Of a stretch of 64,000 bases of DNA, positions 27,618 to 35,939 are shown piece by piece (the stretch's first letter is position 1; every line of letters begins with the position of its first letter). The stretch covers positions 2,852,001 through 2,916,000 of the forward strand of contig NZ_JACCAA010000001.1 in the NCBI RefSeq assembly GCF_013408415.1, in the 5' to 3' direction. The stretch comes from Nocardioides daedukensis. Lineage in GTDB: Bacteria; Actinomycetota; Actinomycetes; Propionibacteriales; Nocardioidaceae. The notes beneath the pieces were generated by a model. It did no database searches. It had not been told where the DNA came from and saw only the letters and a program-made list of their open reading frames with translations. Made by a program: the position numbers and the translations under genes.

Positions 27618-28388
27618 TCAATGGGTGAGAAGGGCGGTGGTTTCCAGGGCCGCGCGACGGACCATCGGGGCAAACTTCTCCACGGGGGCGTCAGGACCCC
27701 GTAGCGCTACGGAGATGGCTCCCAGCGGGCCGTGCGGTCCGGTGACCGGGGCGGCGACGGCGCGCATGTCGGTGCGCATGTCCGCGGGGGTGAGCGCGAG
27801 GCCGTGGCGGCGACGGATCGGACCCAGGCGACGGTGAAGCCTGGCCCGGGCCCGCGGCGAGATGGATCCGGGCTCGTCATAGAGGCGATCCACCTCCTCG
27901 GGGTGCATGCAGCCGAGGATGGCCAGGCCGCTGATCGTGCGGTGGGCCCGGATCTGGATGCCGACCCGGGACGGGATGCTGGCCCCGGCCGGACCGCCGA
28001 CCTTGTCCAGGTAGACCACGGCATTGCCGTCGAGCACCACCAGGTGCACCACCGCCGAGGTCGCCAGGTGCAGCTCGTTGAGCACGTTCGCTGCGGCCGC
28101 GCGCAGGTGCGCGTGGTCGAAGACGCGGCGACCGACCGCGTGCATCCGCGGCCCGAGGCGATATCCGCGCTCGTCGTGATCGATCCATTGCATCTCGACC
28201 AGCTGGCGCAGCAACCGGAAGGTGGTCGACCGGGGCAGTCCGGTCAGGCCGGAGACCTCCTCGAGGAAGAGGTGGTCGGGCCCGTGCGTGAACACATCGA
28301 GGATGTCGGTGAGGCGCTCGATCACGCCGGGTCGTGGTGCTGGCGGTGCGAGCTGGGTGGTGGCGGGTTCTGCGGCAAGTGCGGTCAT
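27618..28388 (-). CDS. IclR family transcriptional regulator
   Basis: A 256-residue IclR protein: winged-helix part VIERLTDILDVFTHGPDHLFLEEVSGLTGLPRSTTFRLLRQLVEMQWIDHDERGYRLG (about 22-80) and the IclR effector domain with VVHLVVLDGNAVVYLDKVGG and PSRVGIQIRAHRTISGLAIL. GGAGGG lies 9 bases before the ATG. It is divergent from the FadD19-like gene across 146 bp containing a dyad, so it likely controls that operon. Confidence 0.93.
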   Translation of the reverse strand: MTALAAEPATTQLAPPAPRPGVIERLTDILDVFTHGPDHLFLEEVSGLTGLPRSTTFRLLRQLVEMQWIDHDERGYRLGPRMHAVGRRVFDHAHLRAAAANVLNELHLATSAVVHLVVLDGNAVVYLDKVGGPAGASIPSRVGIQIRAHRTISGLAILGCMHPEEVDRLYDEPGSISPRARARLHRRLGPIRRRHGLALTPADMRTDMRAVAAPVTGPHGPLGAISVALRGPDAPVEKFAPMVRRAALETTALLTH

Positions 28389-28473
28389 CTCGGGGATCCC
28401 TCCAGATTGCCTAAGTGGTGACCTGCATCACAACCTAACACTTGCTTGGCGTCTCCAACCTCCGTTCGACCGA

Positions 28474-28495
28474 CCGGTTCCGTTGGATGAAACCG
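28474..28495. promoter_or_regulatory. Candidate IclR operator
   Basis: CGGTTCCGTTGGATGAAACC plus G forms an imperfect dyad with CGGTT (28475-28479) and AACCG (28491-28495) arms. It lies between the divergent IclR and FadD19-like genes, 40 bp before the ligase start. IclR proteins often bind such short dyads. Cognate binding is inferred. Confidence 0.45.
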
Positions 28496-28534
28496 CACTG
28501 TCGCGGGCACGATGACGATCCGCAGGATGCGGGC

Positions 28535-30175
28535 ATGGCTCTCAACATCGCTGACCTCTTCGAGCACGCCGTCGACGCCGTGCCCGAGCGCCTCGCCCTG
28601 GTCATCGGCGACGACCGGCTCACCTATGCCGAGCTCGACGCCGCCGCCAACCGGGTCGCCCACCACCTGGTCTCTGCCGGGATCCAACCCGGCGAGCACG
28701 TCGGGCTGATGGCGCGCAACACCGTCGACCACGTCGCCGCCATGCTCGGCACCTTCAAGGCCCGGATGGTGCCGATCAACATCAACTACCGCTACGTCGA
28801 GGGCGAGCTGGACTACCTCTTCGACAACTCACGGATGGTCGCGCTGCTCCACGAGGCCCGCTACTCGCCGGTCCTGGACAAGGTCGTGGGCAACCACGAG
28901 CTGCTGCGGCACGTGGTCACCATGCCCGACGGCACCGACGCCGCCCCCACGGCGTACTCCTCGCTCGACTGGACCACCGCCGTCGGCGAGCAGCCGAGCA
29001 CCCGCGGCTTCCTCGACGCGGTCGGGCAGCGCAGCGCCGATGACCTGTACGTCGTCTACACCGGCGGCACGACCGGCTATCCGAAGGGCGTGATGTGGCG
29101 CCAGGAGGACGTATGGCGCACCCTCGGCGGCGGCATCGACTTCGCCACCAGGCAACGGTTGGAAGAGCTCGACCAGTCACGAACGGGTGCCGCCAACCCG
29201 CACCCGCTCACCTGCCTCCAGCTCGGCCCGATCATGCACGCCAACGGACAGTGGGGGATGCTGCTGCGCTTCCTCACCTGCCACACCAACGTCCTGCTGC
29301 CGAAGTTCGACCCGGTCGAGATCTGGAACACGATCGAGAAGGAGAAGGTGCAGACCATCTCCTTGATCGGGGACGCGATGGCGCGTCCGCTGATCGAGGA
29401 GTTCGAGACCGGCAACCACGACGGGAGCACGCTGGTCAACGTCAACAGCGCCGCCGCGATCTTCTCCGTCGAGGTCAAGGAGCGCTGGCTCAACGCCCTC
29501 CCGAACGTGGTCGTGATGGACATCATCGGGTCCTCGGAGACCGGCTTCACCGGGAACGGCCGGGTGGAGAAGTCGAACCTCGCCGACAAGGGCAGCCTGG
29601 TCAACATTGGCGTCGACATGGCGGTCCTCGACGAGGAGATGAACCTGCTCGACCCCGCCACGCACGTCGGCGAGATCGGGTTGATGGCGCGCTCGGGCAA
29701 CATCCCGCTCGGCTACTACGGCGACCCGGAGAAGAGCGCGCGCACCTTTATCACCATCGACGGCACTCGCTATGCGGTTCCCGGTGACTGGGTCCAGATC
29801 GAGCCGGACCTGAAGGTGACGCTGCTCGGTCGCGGCTCGAACTGCATCAACACCGGCGGAGAGAAGGTCTATCCCGAGGAGGTCGAGGTCGCGCTCAAGT
29901 CGCACGCGGGCGTCTTTGACGCCCTGGTGATGGGGCTGCCGCACCCGGTCTGGGGCCAGGAGGTGGCTGCGCTGCTGCAGGCCCGACCCGGCACGGAGCT
30001 CGACTTCGACGACGTCCGCACCCACCTGCGCACCCGCATCTCCGGCTATAAGGTGCCGCGCACGATCCACGTCGTCGACGAGATCCCGCGCCACGTCACC
30101 GGCAAGGCCGACTACAAGACAGCCAGGGAGATCACCGAATCCCTCGCAACGACAGAGAGTGAGACAGTCCAGTGA
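28535..30175 (+). CDS. fadD19: FadD19-like steroid side-chain acyl-CoA ligase
   Basis: A 546-residue ANL ligase from ATG 28535 (AGGA 7 bases upstream); longer readings to 28442 lack similarity. The sequence MALNIADLFEHAVDAVPERLALVIGDDRLTY, INYRYVEGELDYLFDNSRMVALLHE, YVVYTGGTTGYPKGVMWRQEDVWR (about 172-194), IGSSETGF, GNIPLGYYGDPEKSARTF, INTGGEKVYPEEVEVALKSH and the catalytic-Lys region HVTGKADYKTA closely follow FadD19 of mycobacteria. That enzyme adds CoA to C24 branched sterol side chains or cholestenoic acids. It overlaps an SBP lipoprotein gene by GTGA. The symbol is by remembered resemblance, not a search. Confidence 0.82.
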   Translation: MALNIADLFEHAVDAVPERLALVIGDDRLTYAELDAAANRVAHHLVSAGIQPGEHVGLMARNTVDHVAAMLGTFKARMVPININYRYVEGELDYLFDNSRMVALLHEARYSPVLDKVVGNHELLRHVVTMPDGTDAAPTAYSSLDWTTAVGEQPSTRGFLDAVGQRSADDLYVVYTGGTTGYPKGVMWRQEDVWRTLGGGIDFATRQRLEELDQSRTGAANPHPLTCLQLGPIMHANGQWGMLLRFLTCHTNVLLPKFDPVEIWNTIEKEKVQTISLIGDAMARPLIEEFETGNHDGSTLVNVNSAAAIFSVEVKERWLNALPNVVVMDIIGSSETGFTGNGRVEKSNLADKGSLVNIGVDMAVLDEEMNLLDPATHVGEIGLMARSGNIPLGYYGDPEKSARTFITIDGTRYAVPGDWVQIEPDLKVTLLGRGSNCINTGGEKVYPEEVEVALKSHAGVFDALVMGLPHPVWGQEVAALLQARPGTELDFDDVRTHLRTRISGYKVPRTIHVVDEIPRHVTGKADYKTAREITESLATTESETVQ

Positions 30176-31767
30176 GCACCACGATCCGATCTCGTACGAC
30201 GTCCCTCGCCGCGGCCGTGCTGCTCGTCGGCACCCTGGCCGCATGCGCCGGTGACGACAAGGACGACAAGAAGGAAGCCGACTCCTCGATCTTCGAGGTC
30301 GGCCTGGTCGGCGACCAGCCCGAGGGTGACCCGGTCAAGGGCGGACAGCTCCGCGTCTCCACCTTCGGCGAGCTGCGCGACTTCGACCCGGTCGCGCTGA
30401 TTGCCAACGGACTCTCCGGTGGCACCGAGCTCGCGGCGATCTATGACGTGCTGCTGCGCCACGACCCCGAGACCGGGAAGTACGTCGGTCAGCTCGCCGA
30501 CTCCATCGAGGCCAACGACGACGCCACGACGTACACCCTCACGCTGCGCGACGGGGTGAAGTTCAGCGACGGCACCGACCTCGACGCCGACGCCGTGGTC
30601 GCCAGCATCGAGCGCTACTTGAAGAACGGTGGCGGACAGGCCGGCCTGTGGCAGCGCAAGGTCAAGTCGATGAAGGCCGCCGACCCGCTCACCGTCGAGT
30701 TCACGATGGTCGAGCCGTGGCTGGACTTCGAGTACATGCTGGCCTCCGCGCCCGGCATGATCGTGGCCGCATCCGCCGACGCGAAGGCGAAGTTCACCCC
30801 GGTGGGTGCGGGGCCCTACACCTTCGACAGCTATGCGCCCGGCGAGCAGCTGGTGCTCAAGGCCAACCCGGACTACCACGGCGGAGCGCCCGCTCTGGAG
30901 TCGTTGCGGTTCACTCTGATCCAGACCGCGCAGGGCACCCTCGACGTGCTCAAGGCCGGTGACGCCGATGTGGCGGTGCTGCGTGACTCGCACGTGATCG
31001 CGGACGCCGTCGAGTCCGATCTGGGCGGCTCGATGAACGTGGTCAGCCTCGGCGTCGGACTGGTGATCAACCACCGCGAGGGTTCCGTGCTGGCCGACCC
31101 CGACCTGCGGCGCGCCATCGCGGCCGCGCTCGATCCGAAGGTGATCACCGAGCGGACCTACAAGGGCTATGGGATCCCCGGGACCGAGATGTTCCCGGCC
31201 GAGTCGTTGTGGGGACCCACCGACGGGCCCGAGATCGACCTCAAGCAGGCGAAGGAGCTCGTGGCCAAGGCCAAGGAGAACGGCTTCGACGGGACGGTGC
31301 GCTATCTCGGCATCGCGAAGGTCTCCCAGCAGACCGGGCTCTCGATCGAGGCGATGCTCGGCCGGATCGGCATCGAGGTGAAGTCGACCTATGTGCCCGG
31401 CTCGGCGGAGATGATCGAGAAGGTCTTCATGAAGCACGACTTCGACCTGGCCGGATGGTCGTTCGGTACGCCGGACGCTGCGGTCTTCCCCGAGCTCTAT
31501 GACAGCTTCCACTCCTCCTCGCGCTCCAACGCGGGCGGCTATGCCGACACCGAGATGGACGGCCTGATCGAGGATCTCGGCTCGGCGCAGACCGAGGACG
31601 AGCAGACGGAGCTGATCGGCAAGATCCAGGAGCAGTGGAACGAGTCGATTCCCGCGATCGTGTTCGGCGCGCAGCCGGAATATGTCGCGTGGAGCGACCA
31701 GGTCGGTGGGGTCACGCCGCACGTGGACAGCATCGTCCTGCTCGATGACGCCTGGCTGGCGAAGTGA
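30172..31767 (+). CDS. Orphan SBP_bac_5 (peptide/nickel-type) solute-binding lipoprotein
   Basis: A 531-residue lipoprotein with signal peptide and LAAC lipobox (Cys25), followed by an Asp/Lys-rich linker. The family-5 binding fold is clear: VKGGQLRVSTFGELRDFDPV, TELAAIYDVLLRHDPETGKYVGQLADSIEANDDATTYTLTLRDGVKFSDGTDLDADAVVASIERYL, PVGAGPYTFDSYAPGEQLVLKANPDYHGGAP and NESIPAIVFGAQPEYVAWSD. No permease or ATPase gene is nearby. It is translationally coupled to the FadD19-like gene and to a crotonase gene (both GTGA overlaps), which suggests a ligand linked to that pathway. A paralogue is at 40841. Confidence 0.92.
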   Translation: MSTTIRSRTTSLAAAVLLVGTLAACAGDDKDDKKEADSSIFEVGLVGDQPEGDPVKGGQLRVSTFGELRDFDPVALIANGLSGGTELAAIYDVLLRHDPETGKYVGQLADSIEANDDATTYTLTLRDGVKFSDGTDLDADAVVASIERYLKNGGGQAGLWQRKVKSMKAADPLTVEFTMVEPWLDFEYMLASAPGMIVAASADAKAKFTPVGAGPYTFDSYAPGEQLVLKANPDYHGGAPALESLRFTLIQTAQGTLDVLKAGDADVAVLRDSHVIADAVESDLGGSMNVVSLGVGLVINHREGSVLADPDLRRAIAAALDPKVITERTYKGYGIPGTEMFPAESLWGPTDGPEIDLKQAKELVAKAKENGFDGTVRYLGIAKVSQQTGLSIEAMLGRIGIEVKSTYVPGSAEMIEKVFMKHDFDLAGWSFGTPDAAVFPELYDSFHSSSRSNAGGYADTEMDGLIEDLGSAQTEDEQTELIGKIQEQWNESIPAIVFGAQPEYVAWSDQVGGVTPHVDSIVLLDDAWLAK

Positions 31768-32570
31768 GCTCGTTCGTCCTCGTCGACCGGCCGGTTCCAG
31801 AGGTCGCCGTGGTGACGCTGAACCGGCCGGATCGGATGAACGCGATGGCGTTCGACGTGATGGTTCCGGTGCGTGACGCCCTGGTGGAGCTGAGCAACGA
31901 CAACTCGGTGCGGGCCGTCGTGCTGACCGGTGCCGGGGAGGGGTTCTGCTCCGGCGCGGACCAGGAGAACGCCGGTCGTGCTCCGCACGTGGAGGGCCTC
32001 GGACGCCCGGGCTTCGGGCTCCGCTCGCTGGAGCTGCTGGAGGACGTGGTGCTGGCGTTGCGGCGGTTGCACCAGCCGGTGATCGCGGCCGTGAACGGGG
32101 CCGCGATCGGCGGCGGGCTCTGCCTGGCGCTGGCCTGCGACCTCCGGATCGCCTCGAGTACGGCGTACTTCCGTGCGGCCGGCATCAACAACGGGCTGAC
32201 CGCGAGCGAGCTGGGGCTGAGCTTCCTGCTGCCGCGGGCGGTGGGCTCGACCCGTGCCGCGGACATCATGCTGACCGGCCGCGACGTGGGCGCGGAGGAG
32301 GCGGAGCGGATCGGTCTCGTCTCACGGGTCGAGGACCCGGTCGTCGATGCCGCGGTGGAGATGGGGCAGCGGATCGCGGGCTTCTCCCAGCCGGGCATCG
32401 AGCTGACCAAGAGGTCGCTCCATGCCGGGATGGCGGCCTCATCGCTGGAGAGCTACATGCCCTCGGAAGGCCTCGGGCAGCTCTATCTGCGACTGCTCAC
32501 CGACAACTTCGAGGAGGCCACGGCGGCCCGCAAGCAGGGGCGGGCGCCGCAATTCCGCGACGGCCGCTGA
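31764..32570 (+). CDS. Enoyl-CoA hydratase/isomerase family protein
   Basis: A 268-residue crotonase: VVTLNRPDRMNAMAFDVM, VLTGAGEGFCSGADQENAG, IAAVNGAAIGGGLCLALACDLRIAS, LTASELGLSFLLPRAVGSTRAADIML. GTG start overlaps the lipoprotein stop. The C-terminus (NFEEATAARKQGRAPQFRDGR) is typical for EchA proteins acting on bulky substrates. It ends at a palindrome shared with the convergent crotonase gene. Confidence 0.91.
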   Translation: MSSFVLVDRPVPEVAVVTLNRPDRMNAMAFDVMVPVRDALVELSNDNSVRAVVLTGAGEGFCSGADQENAGRAPHVEGLGRPGFGLRSLELLEDVVLALRRLHQPVIAAVNGAAIGGGLCLALACDLRIASSTAYFRAAGINNGLTASELGLSFLLPRAVGSTRAADIMLTGRDVGAEEAERIGLVSRVEDPVVDAAVEMGQRIAGFSQPGIELTKRSLHAGMAASSLESYMPSEGLGQLYLRLLTDNFEEATAARKQGRAPQFRDGR

Positions 32571-32574
32571 GGTC

Positions 32575-32634
32575 CTGGCCGACTAACCGCTGATCAGCGG
32601 TTGGTCGGCCAGTGCTCAGATCAGCGGTTGGCGA
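32575..32634. terminator. Palindrome at convergent crotonase genes
   Basis: CTGGCCGAC..AACCGCTGAT and ATCAGCGGTT.GTCGGCCAG (32576-32615) form a 20-bp stem with one mismatch and no loop bases between the arms. A further copy of ATCAGCGGTTGG (32620-32631) spans the stop codon of the minus-strand crotonase. It probably acts as a bidirectional terminator or RNA 3'-end barrier. Confidence 0.65.
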
Positions 32635-33376
32635 AGGCGTGGATCAGCCCGCGGGCGTCCTCGGTCATCACCGCGCGACCGATGGTCTCGGCCTCGTCGG
32701 CACCGGCCTCGGCTCGGGTGGCCGCATAGGAGTTGCGGATCAACCGGCGGGCCTGGCCCAGGGCGAAGACCGGACCGGCGGCGAGCTGGGTGGCGAGCTC
32801 GGTGGCGCGCGAGGCGTCGCCGACCTCGGTGACCAGGCCCCAGTCCAGGGCCACGTCGGAGCCGATCGGCTTGTTGGTCAGGGCCAGGTGCAGGGCACGC
32901 TGCTGGCCGATCGCGCGGGGCAGCAGCCACGAGCAGCCGACGTCGGGCACGAGACCGACACCTGGGTAGGCGATCACGAACTTGGTGCCCTCGGCGGCGA
33001 CGATCAGGTCGCAGCTGAGCATCACCGACAGGCCGGCGCCGGCGACGGCGCCCTGGACGTGGGCGACGACCGGCTTCTCCAGCGCGGCCAGCTCCTGGTT
33101 GGCGGCATCGAGCTCGTGCGCCAGCCCGACCAGGTAGTCCCGCTGGTCCTCGGCCGACTCGAAGGAAGCGAAGGCGGCGACGTCGCCGCCGGCGCAGAAG
33201 CGCTTGCCGGCACCGGTGAGGAGCACGGCGCGCACCGCGTCGTCGGCAGCGGCCTGCCCGATTGCTGCGCGGAAGGCCTGGGCGGTCGGCATGTCGATCG
33301 CGTTGGCGGCCTCGGGCCGGTTCAGCTCGATGTGGGCGACGCCGTCAGTCACGGCGTACGAGATCAGGTCTGTCAT
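32621..33376 (-). CDS. Enoyl-CoA hydratase/isomerase family protein
   Basis: A 251-residue crotonase: GVAHIELNRPEAANAIDMPTAQAFRAAIGQ, AVLLTGAGKRFCAGGDVAAFASFES, AHVQGAVAGAGLSVMLSCDLIVAAEGTKFVIAYPGVGLVPDVGCSWLLPRAIG. The pattern resembles small EchA proteins of actinobacteria acting in fatty-acid or steroid side-chain oxidation. It is followed downstream (3') by the palindrome at 32575 and lies 83 bp after the start of a hydroxyacyl-CoA dehydrogenase operon partner (33460-34311, same strand). Confidence 0.91.
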   Translation of the reverse strand: MTDLISYAVTDGVAHIELNRPEAANAIDMPTAQAFRAAIGQAAADDAVRAVLLTGAGKRFCAGGDVAAFASFESAEDQRDYLVGLAHELDAANQELAALEKPVVAHVQGAVAGAGLSVMLSCDLIVAAEGTKFVIAYPGVGLVPDVGCSWLLPRAIGQQRALHLALTNKPIGSDVALDWGLVTEVGDASRATELATQLAAGPVFALGQARRLIRNSYAATRAEAGADEAETIGRAVMTEDARGLIHAFANR

Positions 33377-33459
33377 GGATGTTCCTTCGTCAGGAGCGAG
33401 CGTCGTCGCCGACGCGCGCGATCAGGAGCGAACCGAGGTTCGCGATGTGGCGAGGGGCG

Positions 33460-34311
33460 TCAGTTGTAGGTGTAGAAACCGCGACCGGTCTTGCGGCCGA
33501 GAAGACCCGCGTCGACCATCCGGTTGAGCAGCGGGGGAGCGGCATAGAGCGGCTCCTTGAACTCCTCGTAGAGCGACTCGGCGATCGCCTTGGTGGTGTC
33601 CATCCCGATCAGGTCGGCCAGCGCGAGCGGGCCCTGGGGGTGTGCGGCGCCGAGCACCAGGCCGCGGTCGATGTCCTCGGCGGTGGCGAACCCGGACTCC
33701 AGCATCCGGATCGCGGAGAGGATGAACGGGACCAGCAGGGCGTTGACGACGAAGCCGGCCCGGTCCTGGCAGTCGATCGCGGACTTGCCCAGGGTGCCCT
33801 CGACGAAGGTACGGGCGCGCTCGGTGACCTCGGGGTCGGTGACGATGGAGGGGACCAGCTCGACCAGCTTGAGCACCGGGACCGGGTTGAAGAAGTGGAT
33901 GCCGACCACGCTCTGCGGGCGCGAGGTGACCACGCCCAGCTTCATGATCGGGATCGAGGACGTGTTGGAGGCCAGGATTGCGTCGGGGGAGGTGACGATC
34001 CGGTCGAGCTCCTTGAACAGGGCGACCTTGGCGCTCTCCTCCTCGACGATCGCCTCGATCACCAGGTCGCGGTCGGCGAGCTCCTCGAGGTCGGTGACGA
34101 TGCGGATCCGGTCCATCACCGCGGCAGCGGAGTCGATCTTGCCCTTGCTCTCGGCGCGGCCGAGGGACTTCTCGAGGCGGCTGCGGCCGGCCTCTGCGGC
34201 GGCCTGGCTCGACTCGGCAACGATCACGTCGAGGTCAGCGCGGGCGCAGACCTCGGCAATGCCGGCCCCCATCAGGCCACATCCGACTACACCGATCTTC
34301 TCCATGCTCAT
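33460..34311 (-). CDS. 3-hydroxyacyl-CoA (3-hydroxybutyryl-CoA type) dehydrogenase
   Basis: A 283-residue protein: KIGVVGCGLMGAGIAEVCARADLDVIVAESS (Rossmann motif GxGxxG), EDLVIEAIVEEESAKVALFKELDR-like segment, SNTSSIPIMKLG, VGIHFFNPVPVLKLVELVPS with the catalytic His, and DRAGFVVNALLVPFILSAIRMLESGFATAEDID, GPLALADLIGMDT. The length is standard for FadB2/Hbd. It should oxidise 3-hydroxyacyl-CoA with NAD+. A perfect palindrome lies 60 bp upstream of its start and is a likely operator. Confidence 0.94.
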   Translation of the reverse strand: MSMEKIGVVGCGLMGAGIAEVCARADLDVIVAESSQAAAEAGRSRLEKSLGRAESKGKIDSAAAVMDRIRIVTDLEELADRDLVIEAIVEEESAKVALFKELDRIVTSPDAILASNTSSIPIMKLGVVTSRPQSVVGIHFFNPVPVLKLVELVPSIVTDPEVTERARTFVEGTLGKSAIDCQDRAGFVVNALLVPFILSAIRMLESGFATAEDIDRGLVLGAAHPQGPLALADLIGMDTTKAIAESLYEEFKEPLYAAPPLLNRMVDAGLLGRKTGRGFYTYN

Positions 34312-34370
34312 GCTCCCTGCCTGTCAGCTGGTTGACTCACCCGCGGAGGCTCGTGGCTACCGACAGGTAA

Positions 34371-34392
34371 TTTAGTTGGACGTCCAACTAAA
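34371..34392. promoter_or_regulatory. Perfect 22-bp palindromic operator
   Basis: The half-site TTTAGTTGGAC is followed directly by its exact reverse complement, giving a 22-bp perfect palindrome upstream of the hydroxyacyl-CoA dehydrogenase gene and downstream of a thioesterase gene on the same strand. Such perfection in a GC-rich genome, with AT-rich ends, argues for a dimeric repressor site (TetR-like). The cognate protein is not identifiable. Confidence 0.75.
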
Positions 34393-34415
34393 AGTTAGCA
34401 GAGGGCGTCTGGCCT

Positions 34416-35099
34416 CTATTCGCGCGCTCCCGCCGAGTGGGTCGCCTCATGGGCACGCGTCTCGAAGGGCACCTGGATGAAGAGTCCGCGCGCCTCGACG
34501 GTCCGCTCGCCGTCGAGCTCGATCCAGGCCTCGACGACGGTCTTGCGACCACTCTGGCTGGTGATCCGCGAGCCCAACGACAATTGACGATCCAGGGGCG
34601 TACGCCGCTTGTAACGCAACTCGAGTGTCCCGGTCACCGACGGCCTCAACGTCGACTGCACCAGCGCCCCGGTCATGCAGTCCATCAGCCAGGCGAGGGT
34701 GCCGCCGTGCACCGAGTCGGGCGGGCCCTCCTGCAGGGCGTTGATCGTGACCACCGCGTGCGCGGAGTCGCCGTCGAAGTGGATCGCCAGCGGGACCGAG
34801 GCGGGGTTGCCCGCGCTGCGGTGGAAGGGGATGCCGAGTTCGCGGGCCCGGCTGGGTGCCGGATATTCAGAGCGCGGCACCCGCGGTCGGGTCTGCTTCG
34901 CCAGCAGTTCGGTGGCCTCGGCGATCAACTCCTCGGCCCGCTCCCGGTCCTGACCGCCCACCGTCGAGGTGCCGGCAGCGAGCATCAGCGCGCGTACGGC
35001 GTCGGCCAGAGCCACCCGGTCGGGTGAGTCGGCGAAGGTGGGGTCGGTCAGGGTCGGGTCATCTTGGGTGGGATCAGTCGAGCTCGGATCGGCACTCAT
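34416..35099 (-). CDS. PaaI-like hotdog thioesterase
   Basis: A 227-residue protein from ATG 35099 (MSADPSSTDPTQDDPTLTDPTFADSPD); GTG 35105 would add two residues. The N-terminus is a Asp/Pro/Thr repeat. The hotdog domain contains VVTINALQEGPPDSVHGGTLAWLMDCMTGALVQSTLRPSVTGTLELRYKRRTPLD, with the HGG active-site loop. It is clearly paralogous to the protein at 37503 (EGPPDSLHGG, LMDCM, LFIRV). It probably hydrolyses acyl-CoA. Confidence 0.86.
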   Translation of the reverse strand: MSADPSSTDPTQDDPTLTDPTFADSPDRVALADAVRALMLAAGTSTVGGQDRERAEELIAEATELLAKQTRPRVPRSEYPAPSRARELGIPFHRSAGNPASVPLAIHFDGDSAHAVVTINALQEGPPDSVHGGTLAWLMDCMTGALVQSTLRPSVTGTLELRYKRRTPLDRQLSLGSRITSQSGRKTVVEAWIELDGERTVEARGLFIQVPFETRAHEATHSAGARE

Positions 35100-35117
35100 G
35101 AACACACCGTAGGTCGC

Positions 35118-35939
35118 TCAGGCGTGGTCGGGCATGTTGGTCCAGCCCTTGCGATTCACCTTGGCGTACCAGCCCGATGCGGCCAGAGTGCCGCCGTCGA
35201 CAGGGACGGTGTGGCCGGTGATGAACCGGGCCTCGTCGCTGGCGAGGAAGGCGATCACTCCCGCGTAGTCGTCGACGTGACCGAACCGGCCCAGCGGCAG
35301 CCAGGTGCGCAGCAGCTCCGGGTCGCGACCGCGGAGCATGGCCTCGGCCGGGGTCTGCTGGGTGTCGGCGAGGTCGGGTGCGATCGCGTTCACGCGGATG
35401 CCGTGCTGCCCGACCTCGACGGCCAGGCTCTTGGTGAACGCGGAGACACCGGCGTTGTACGCCGTGTAGGGAGCGTGACCCGGGTTGCCGCGGAACGCCT
35501 CGACCGTCGAGTTGTTCACGATCACGCCGTGTCCCTGCTCGACCATCGTGGGCAGGAGCCGGTGCGTCACGGTGAGGACGTGCTTCAGGTTCAGCTCGTA
35601 GAGCCGCTGCCACTGCTCGGGCTTGCTGTGCAGGAAGGACTTCGAGGCGGGCCGCCAGTCGCCGACGTTGTTGACCAGTACGTCGACCCGACCGAGGTCC
35701 GAGACCGTGTCGGCGATGGCGTCGAGTGTCGTCTCGACGGTGACGTCCCCGACGATGACGTGGGCCGTGCCCCCGTCGGACCGAATCTCGTCCGCGGCCT
35801 GCTGAGCTGCTTCGTCGTCGATGTCGACCAGGACCACGGTGTCGCCGTCTCGCGCGAGCCGGCGCGTCGTGGCCCCTCCGATGCCGAGTGCGCCACCGGT
35901 GATGACGCTCACCCGACCGGTTCCGTCCTGCCCGCTCAC
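35118..35939 (-). CDS. Short-chain dehydrogenase lacking the catalytic lysine
   Basis: A 273-residue SDR from GTG 35939, overlapping the upstream stop as GTGA. The cofactor motif VITGGALGIGGATTRRLA and D-I-D after beta-2 suggest NAD(H) use. NNVGDWRP and NNSTVEAFRG follow, and the catalytic region reads YTAYNAGVSAFTKSLAVEVG. Aligned to the usual YxxxK, the lysine position is Asn (AAC codon). The rest, including ASDEARFITGHTVPVDGGTLA, is normal. Either a different Lys works or the protein is catalytically altered. It forms an operon with an NTF2-like and an LLM gene. Confidence 0.88.
   Translation of the reverse strand: MSGQDGTGRVSVITGGALGIGGATTRRLARDGDTVVLVDIDDEAAQQAADEIRSDGGTAHVIVGDVTVETTLDAIADTVSDLGRVDVLVNNVGDWRPASKSFLHSKPEQWQRLYELNLKHVLTVTHRLLPTMVEQGHGVIVNNSTVEAFRGNPGHAPYTAYNAGVSAFTKSLAVEVGQHGIRVNAIAPDLADTQQTPAEAMLRGRDPELLRTWLPLGRFGHVDDYAGVIAFLASDEARFITGHTVPVDGGTLAASGWYAKVNRKGWTNMPDHA

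Noticed and set aside
30172-31767. Complete peptide ABC transporter operon
   Set aside because: No permease or ATPase of the Dpp/Opp type lies on either side; flanking genes are a ligase and a crotonase.
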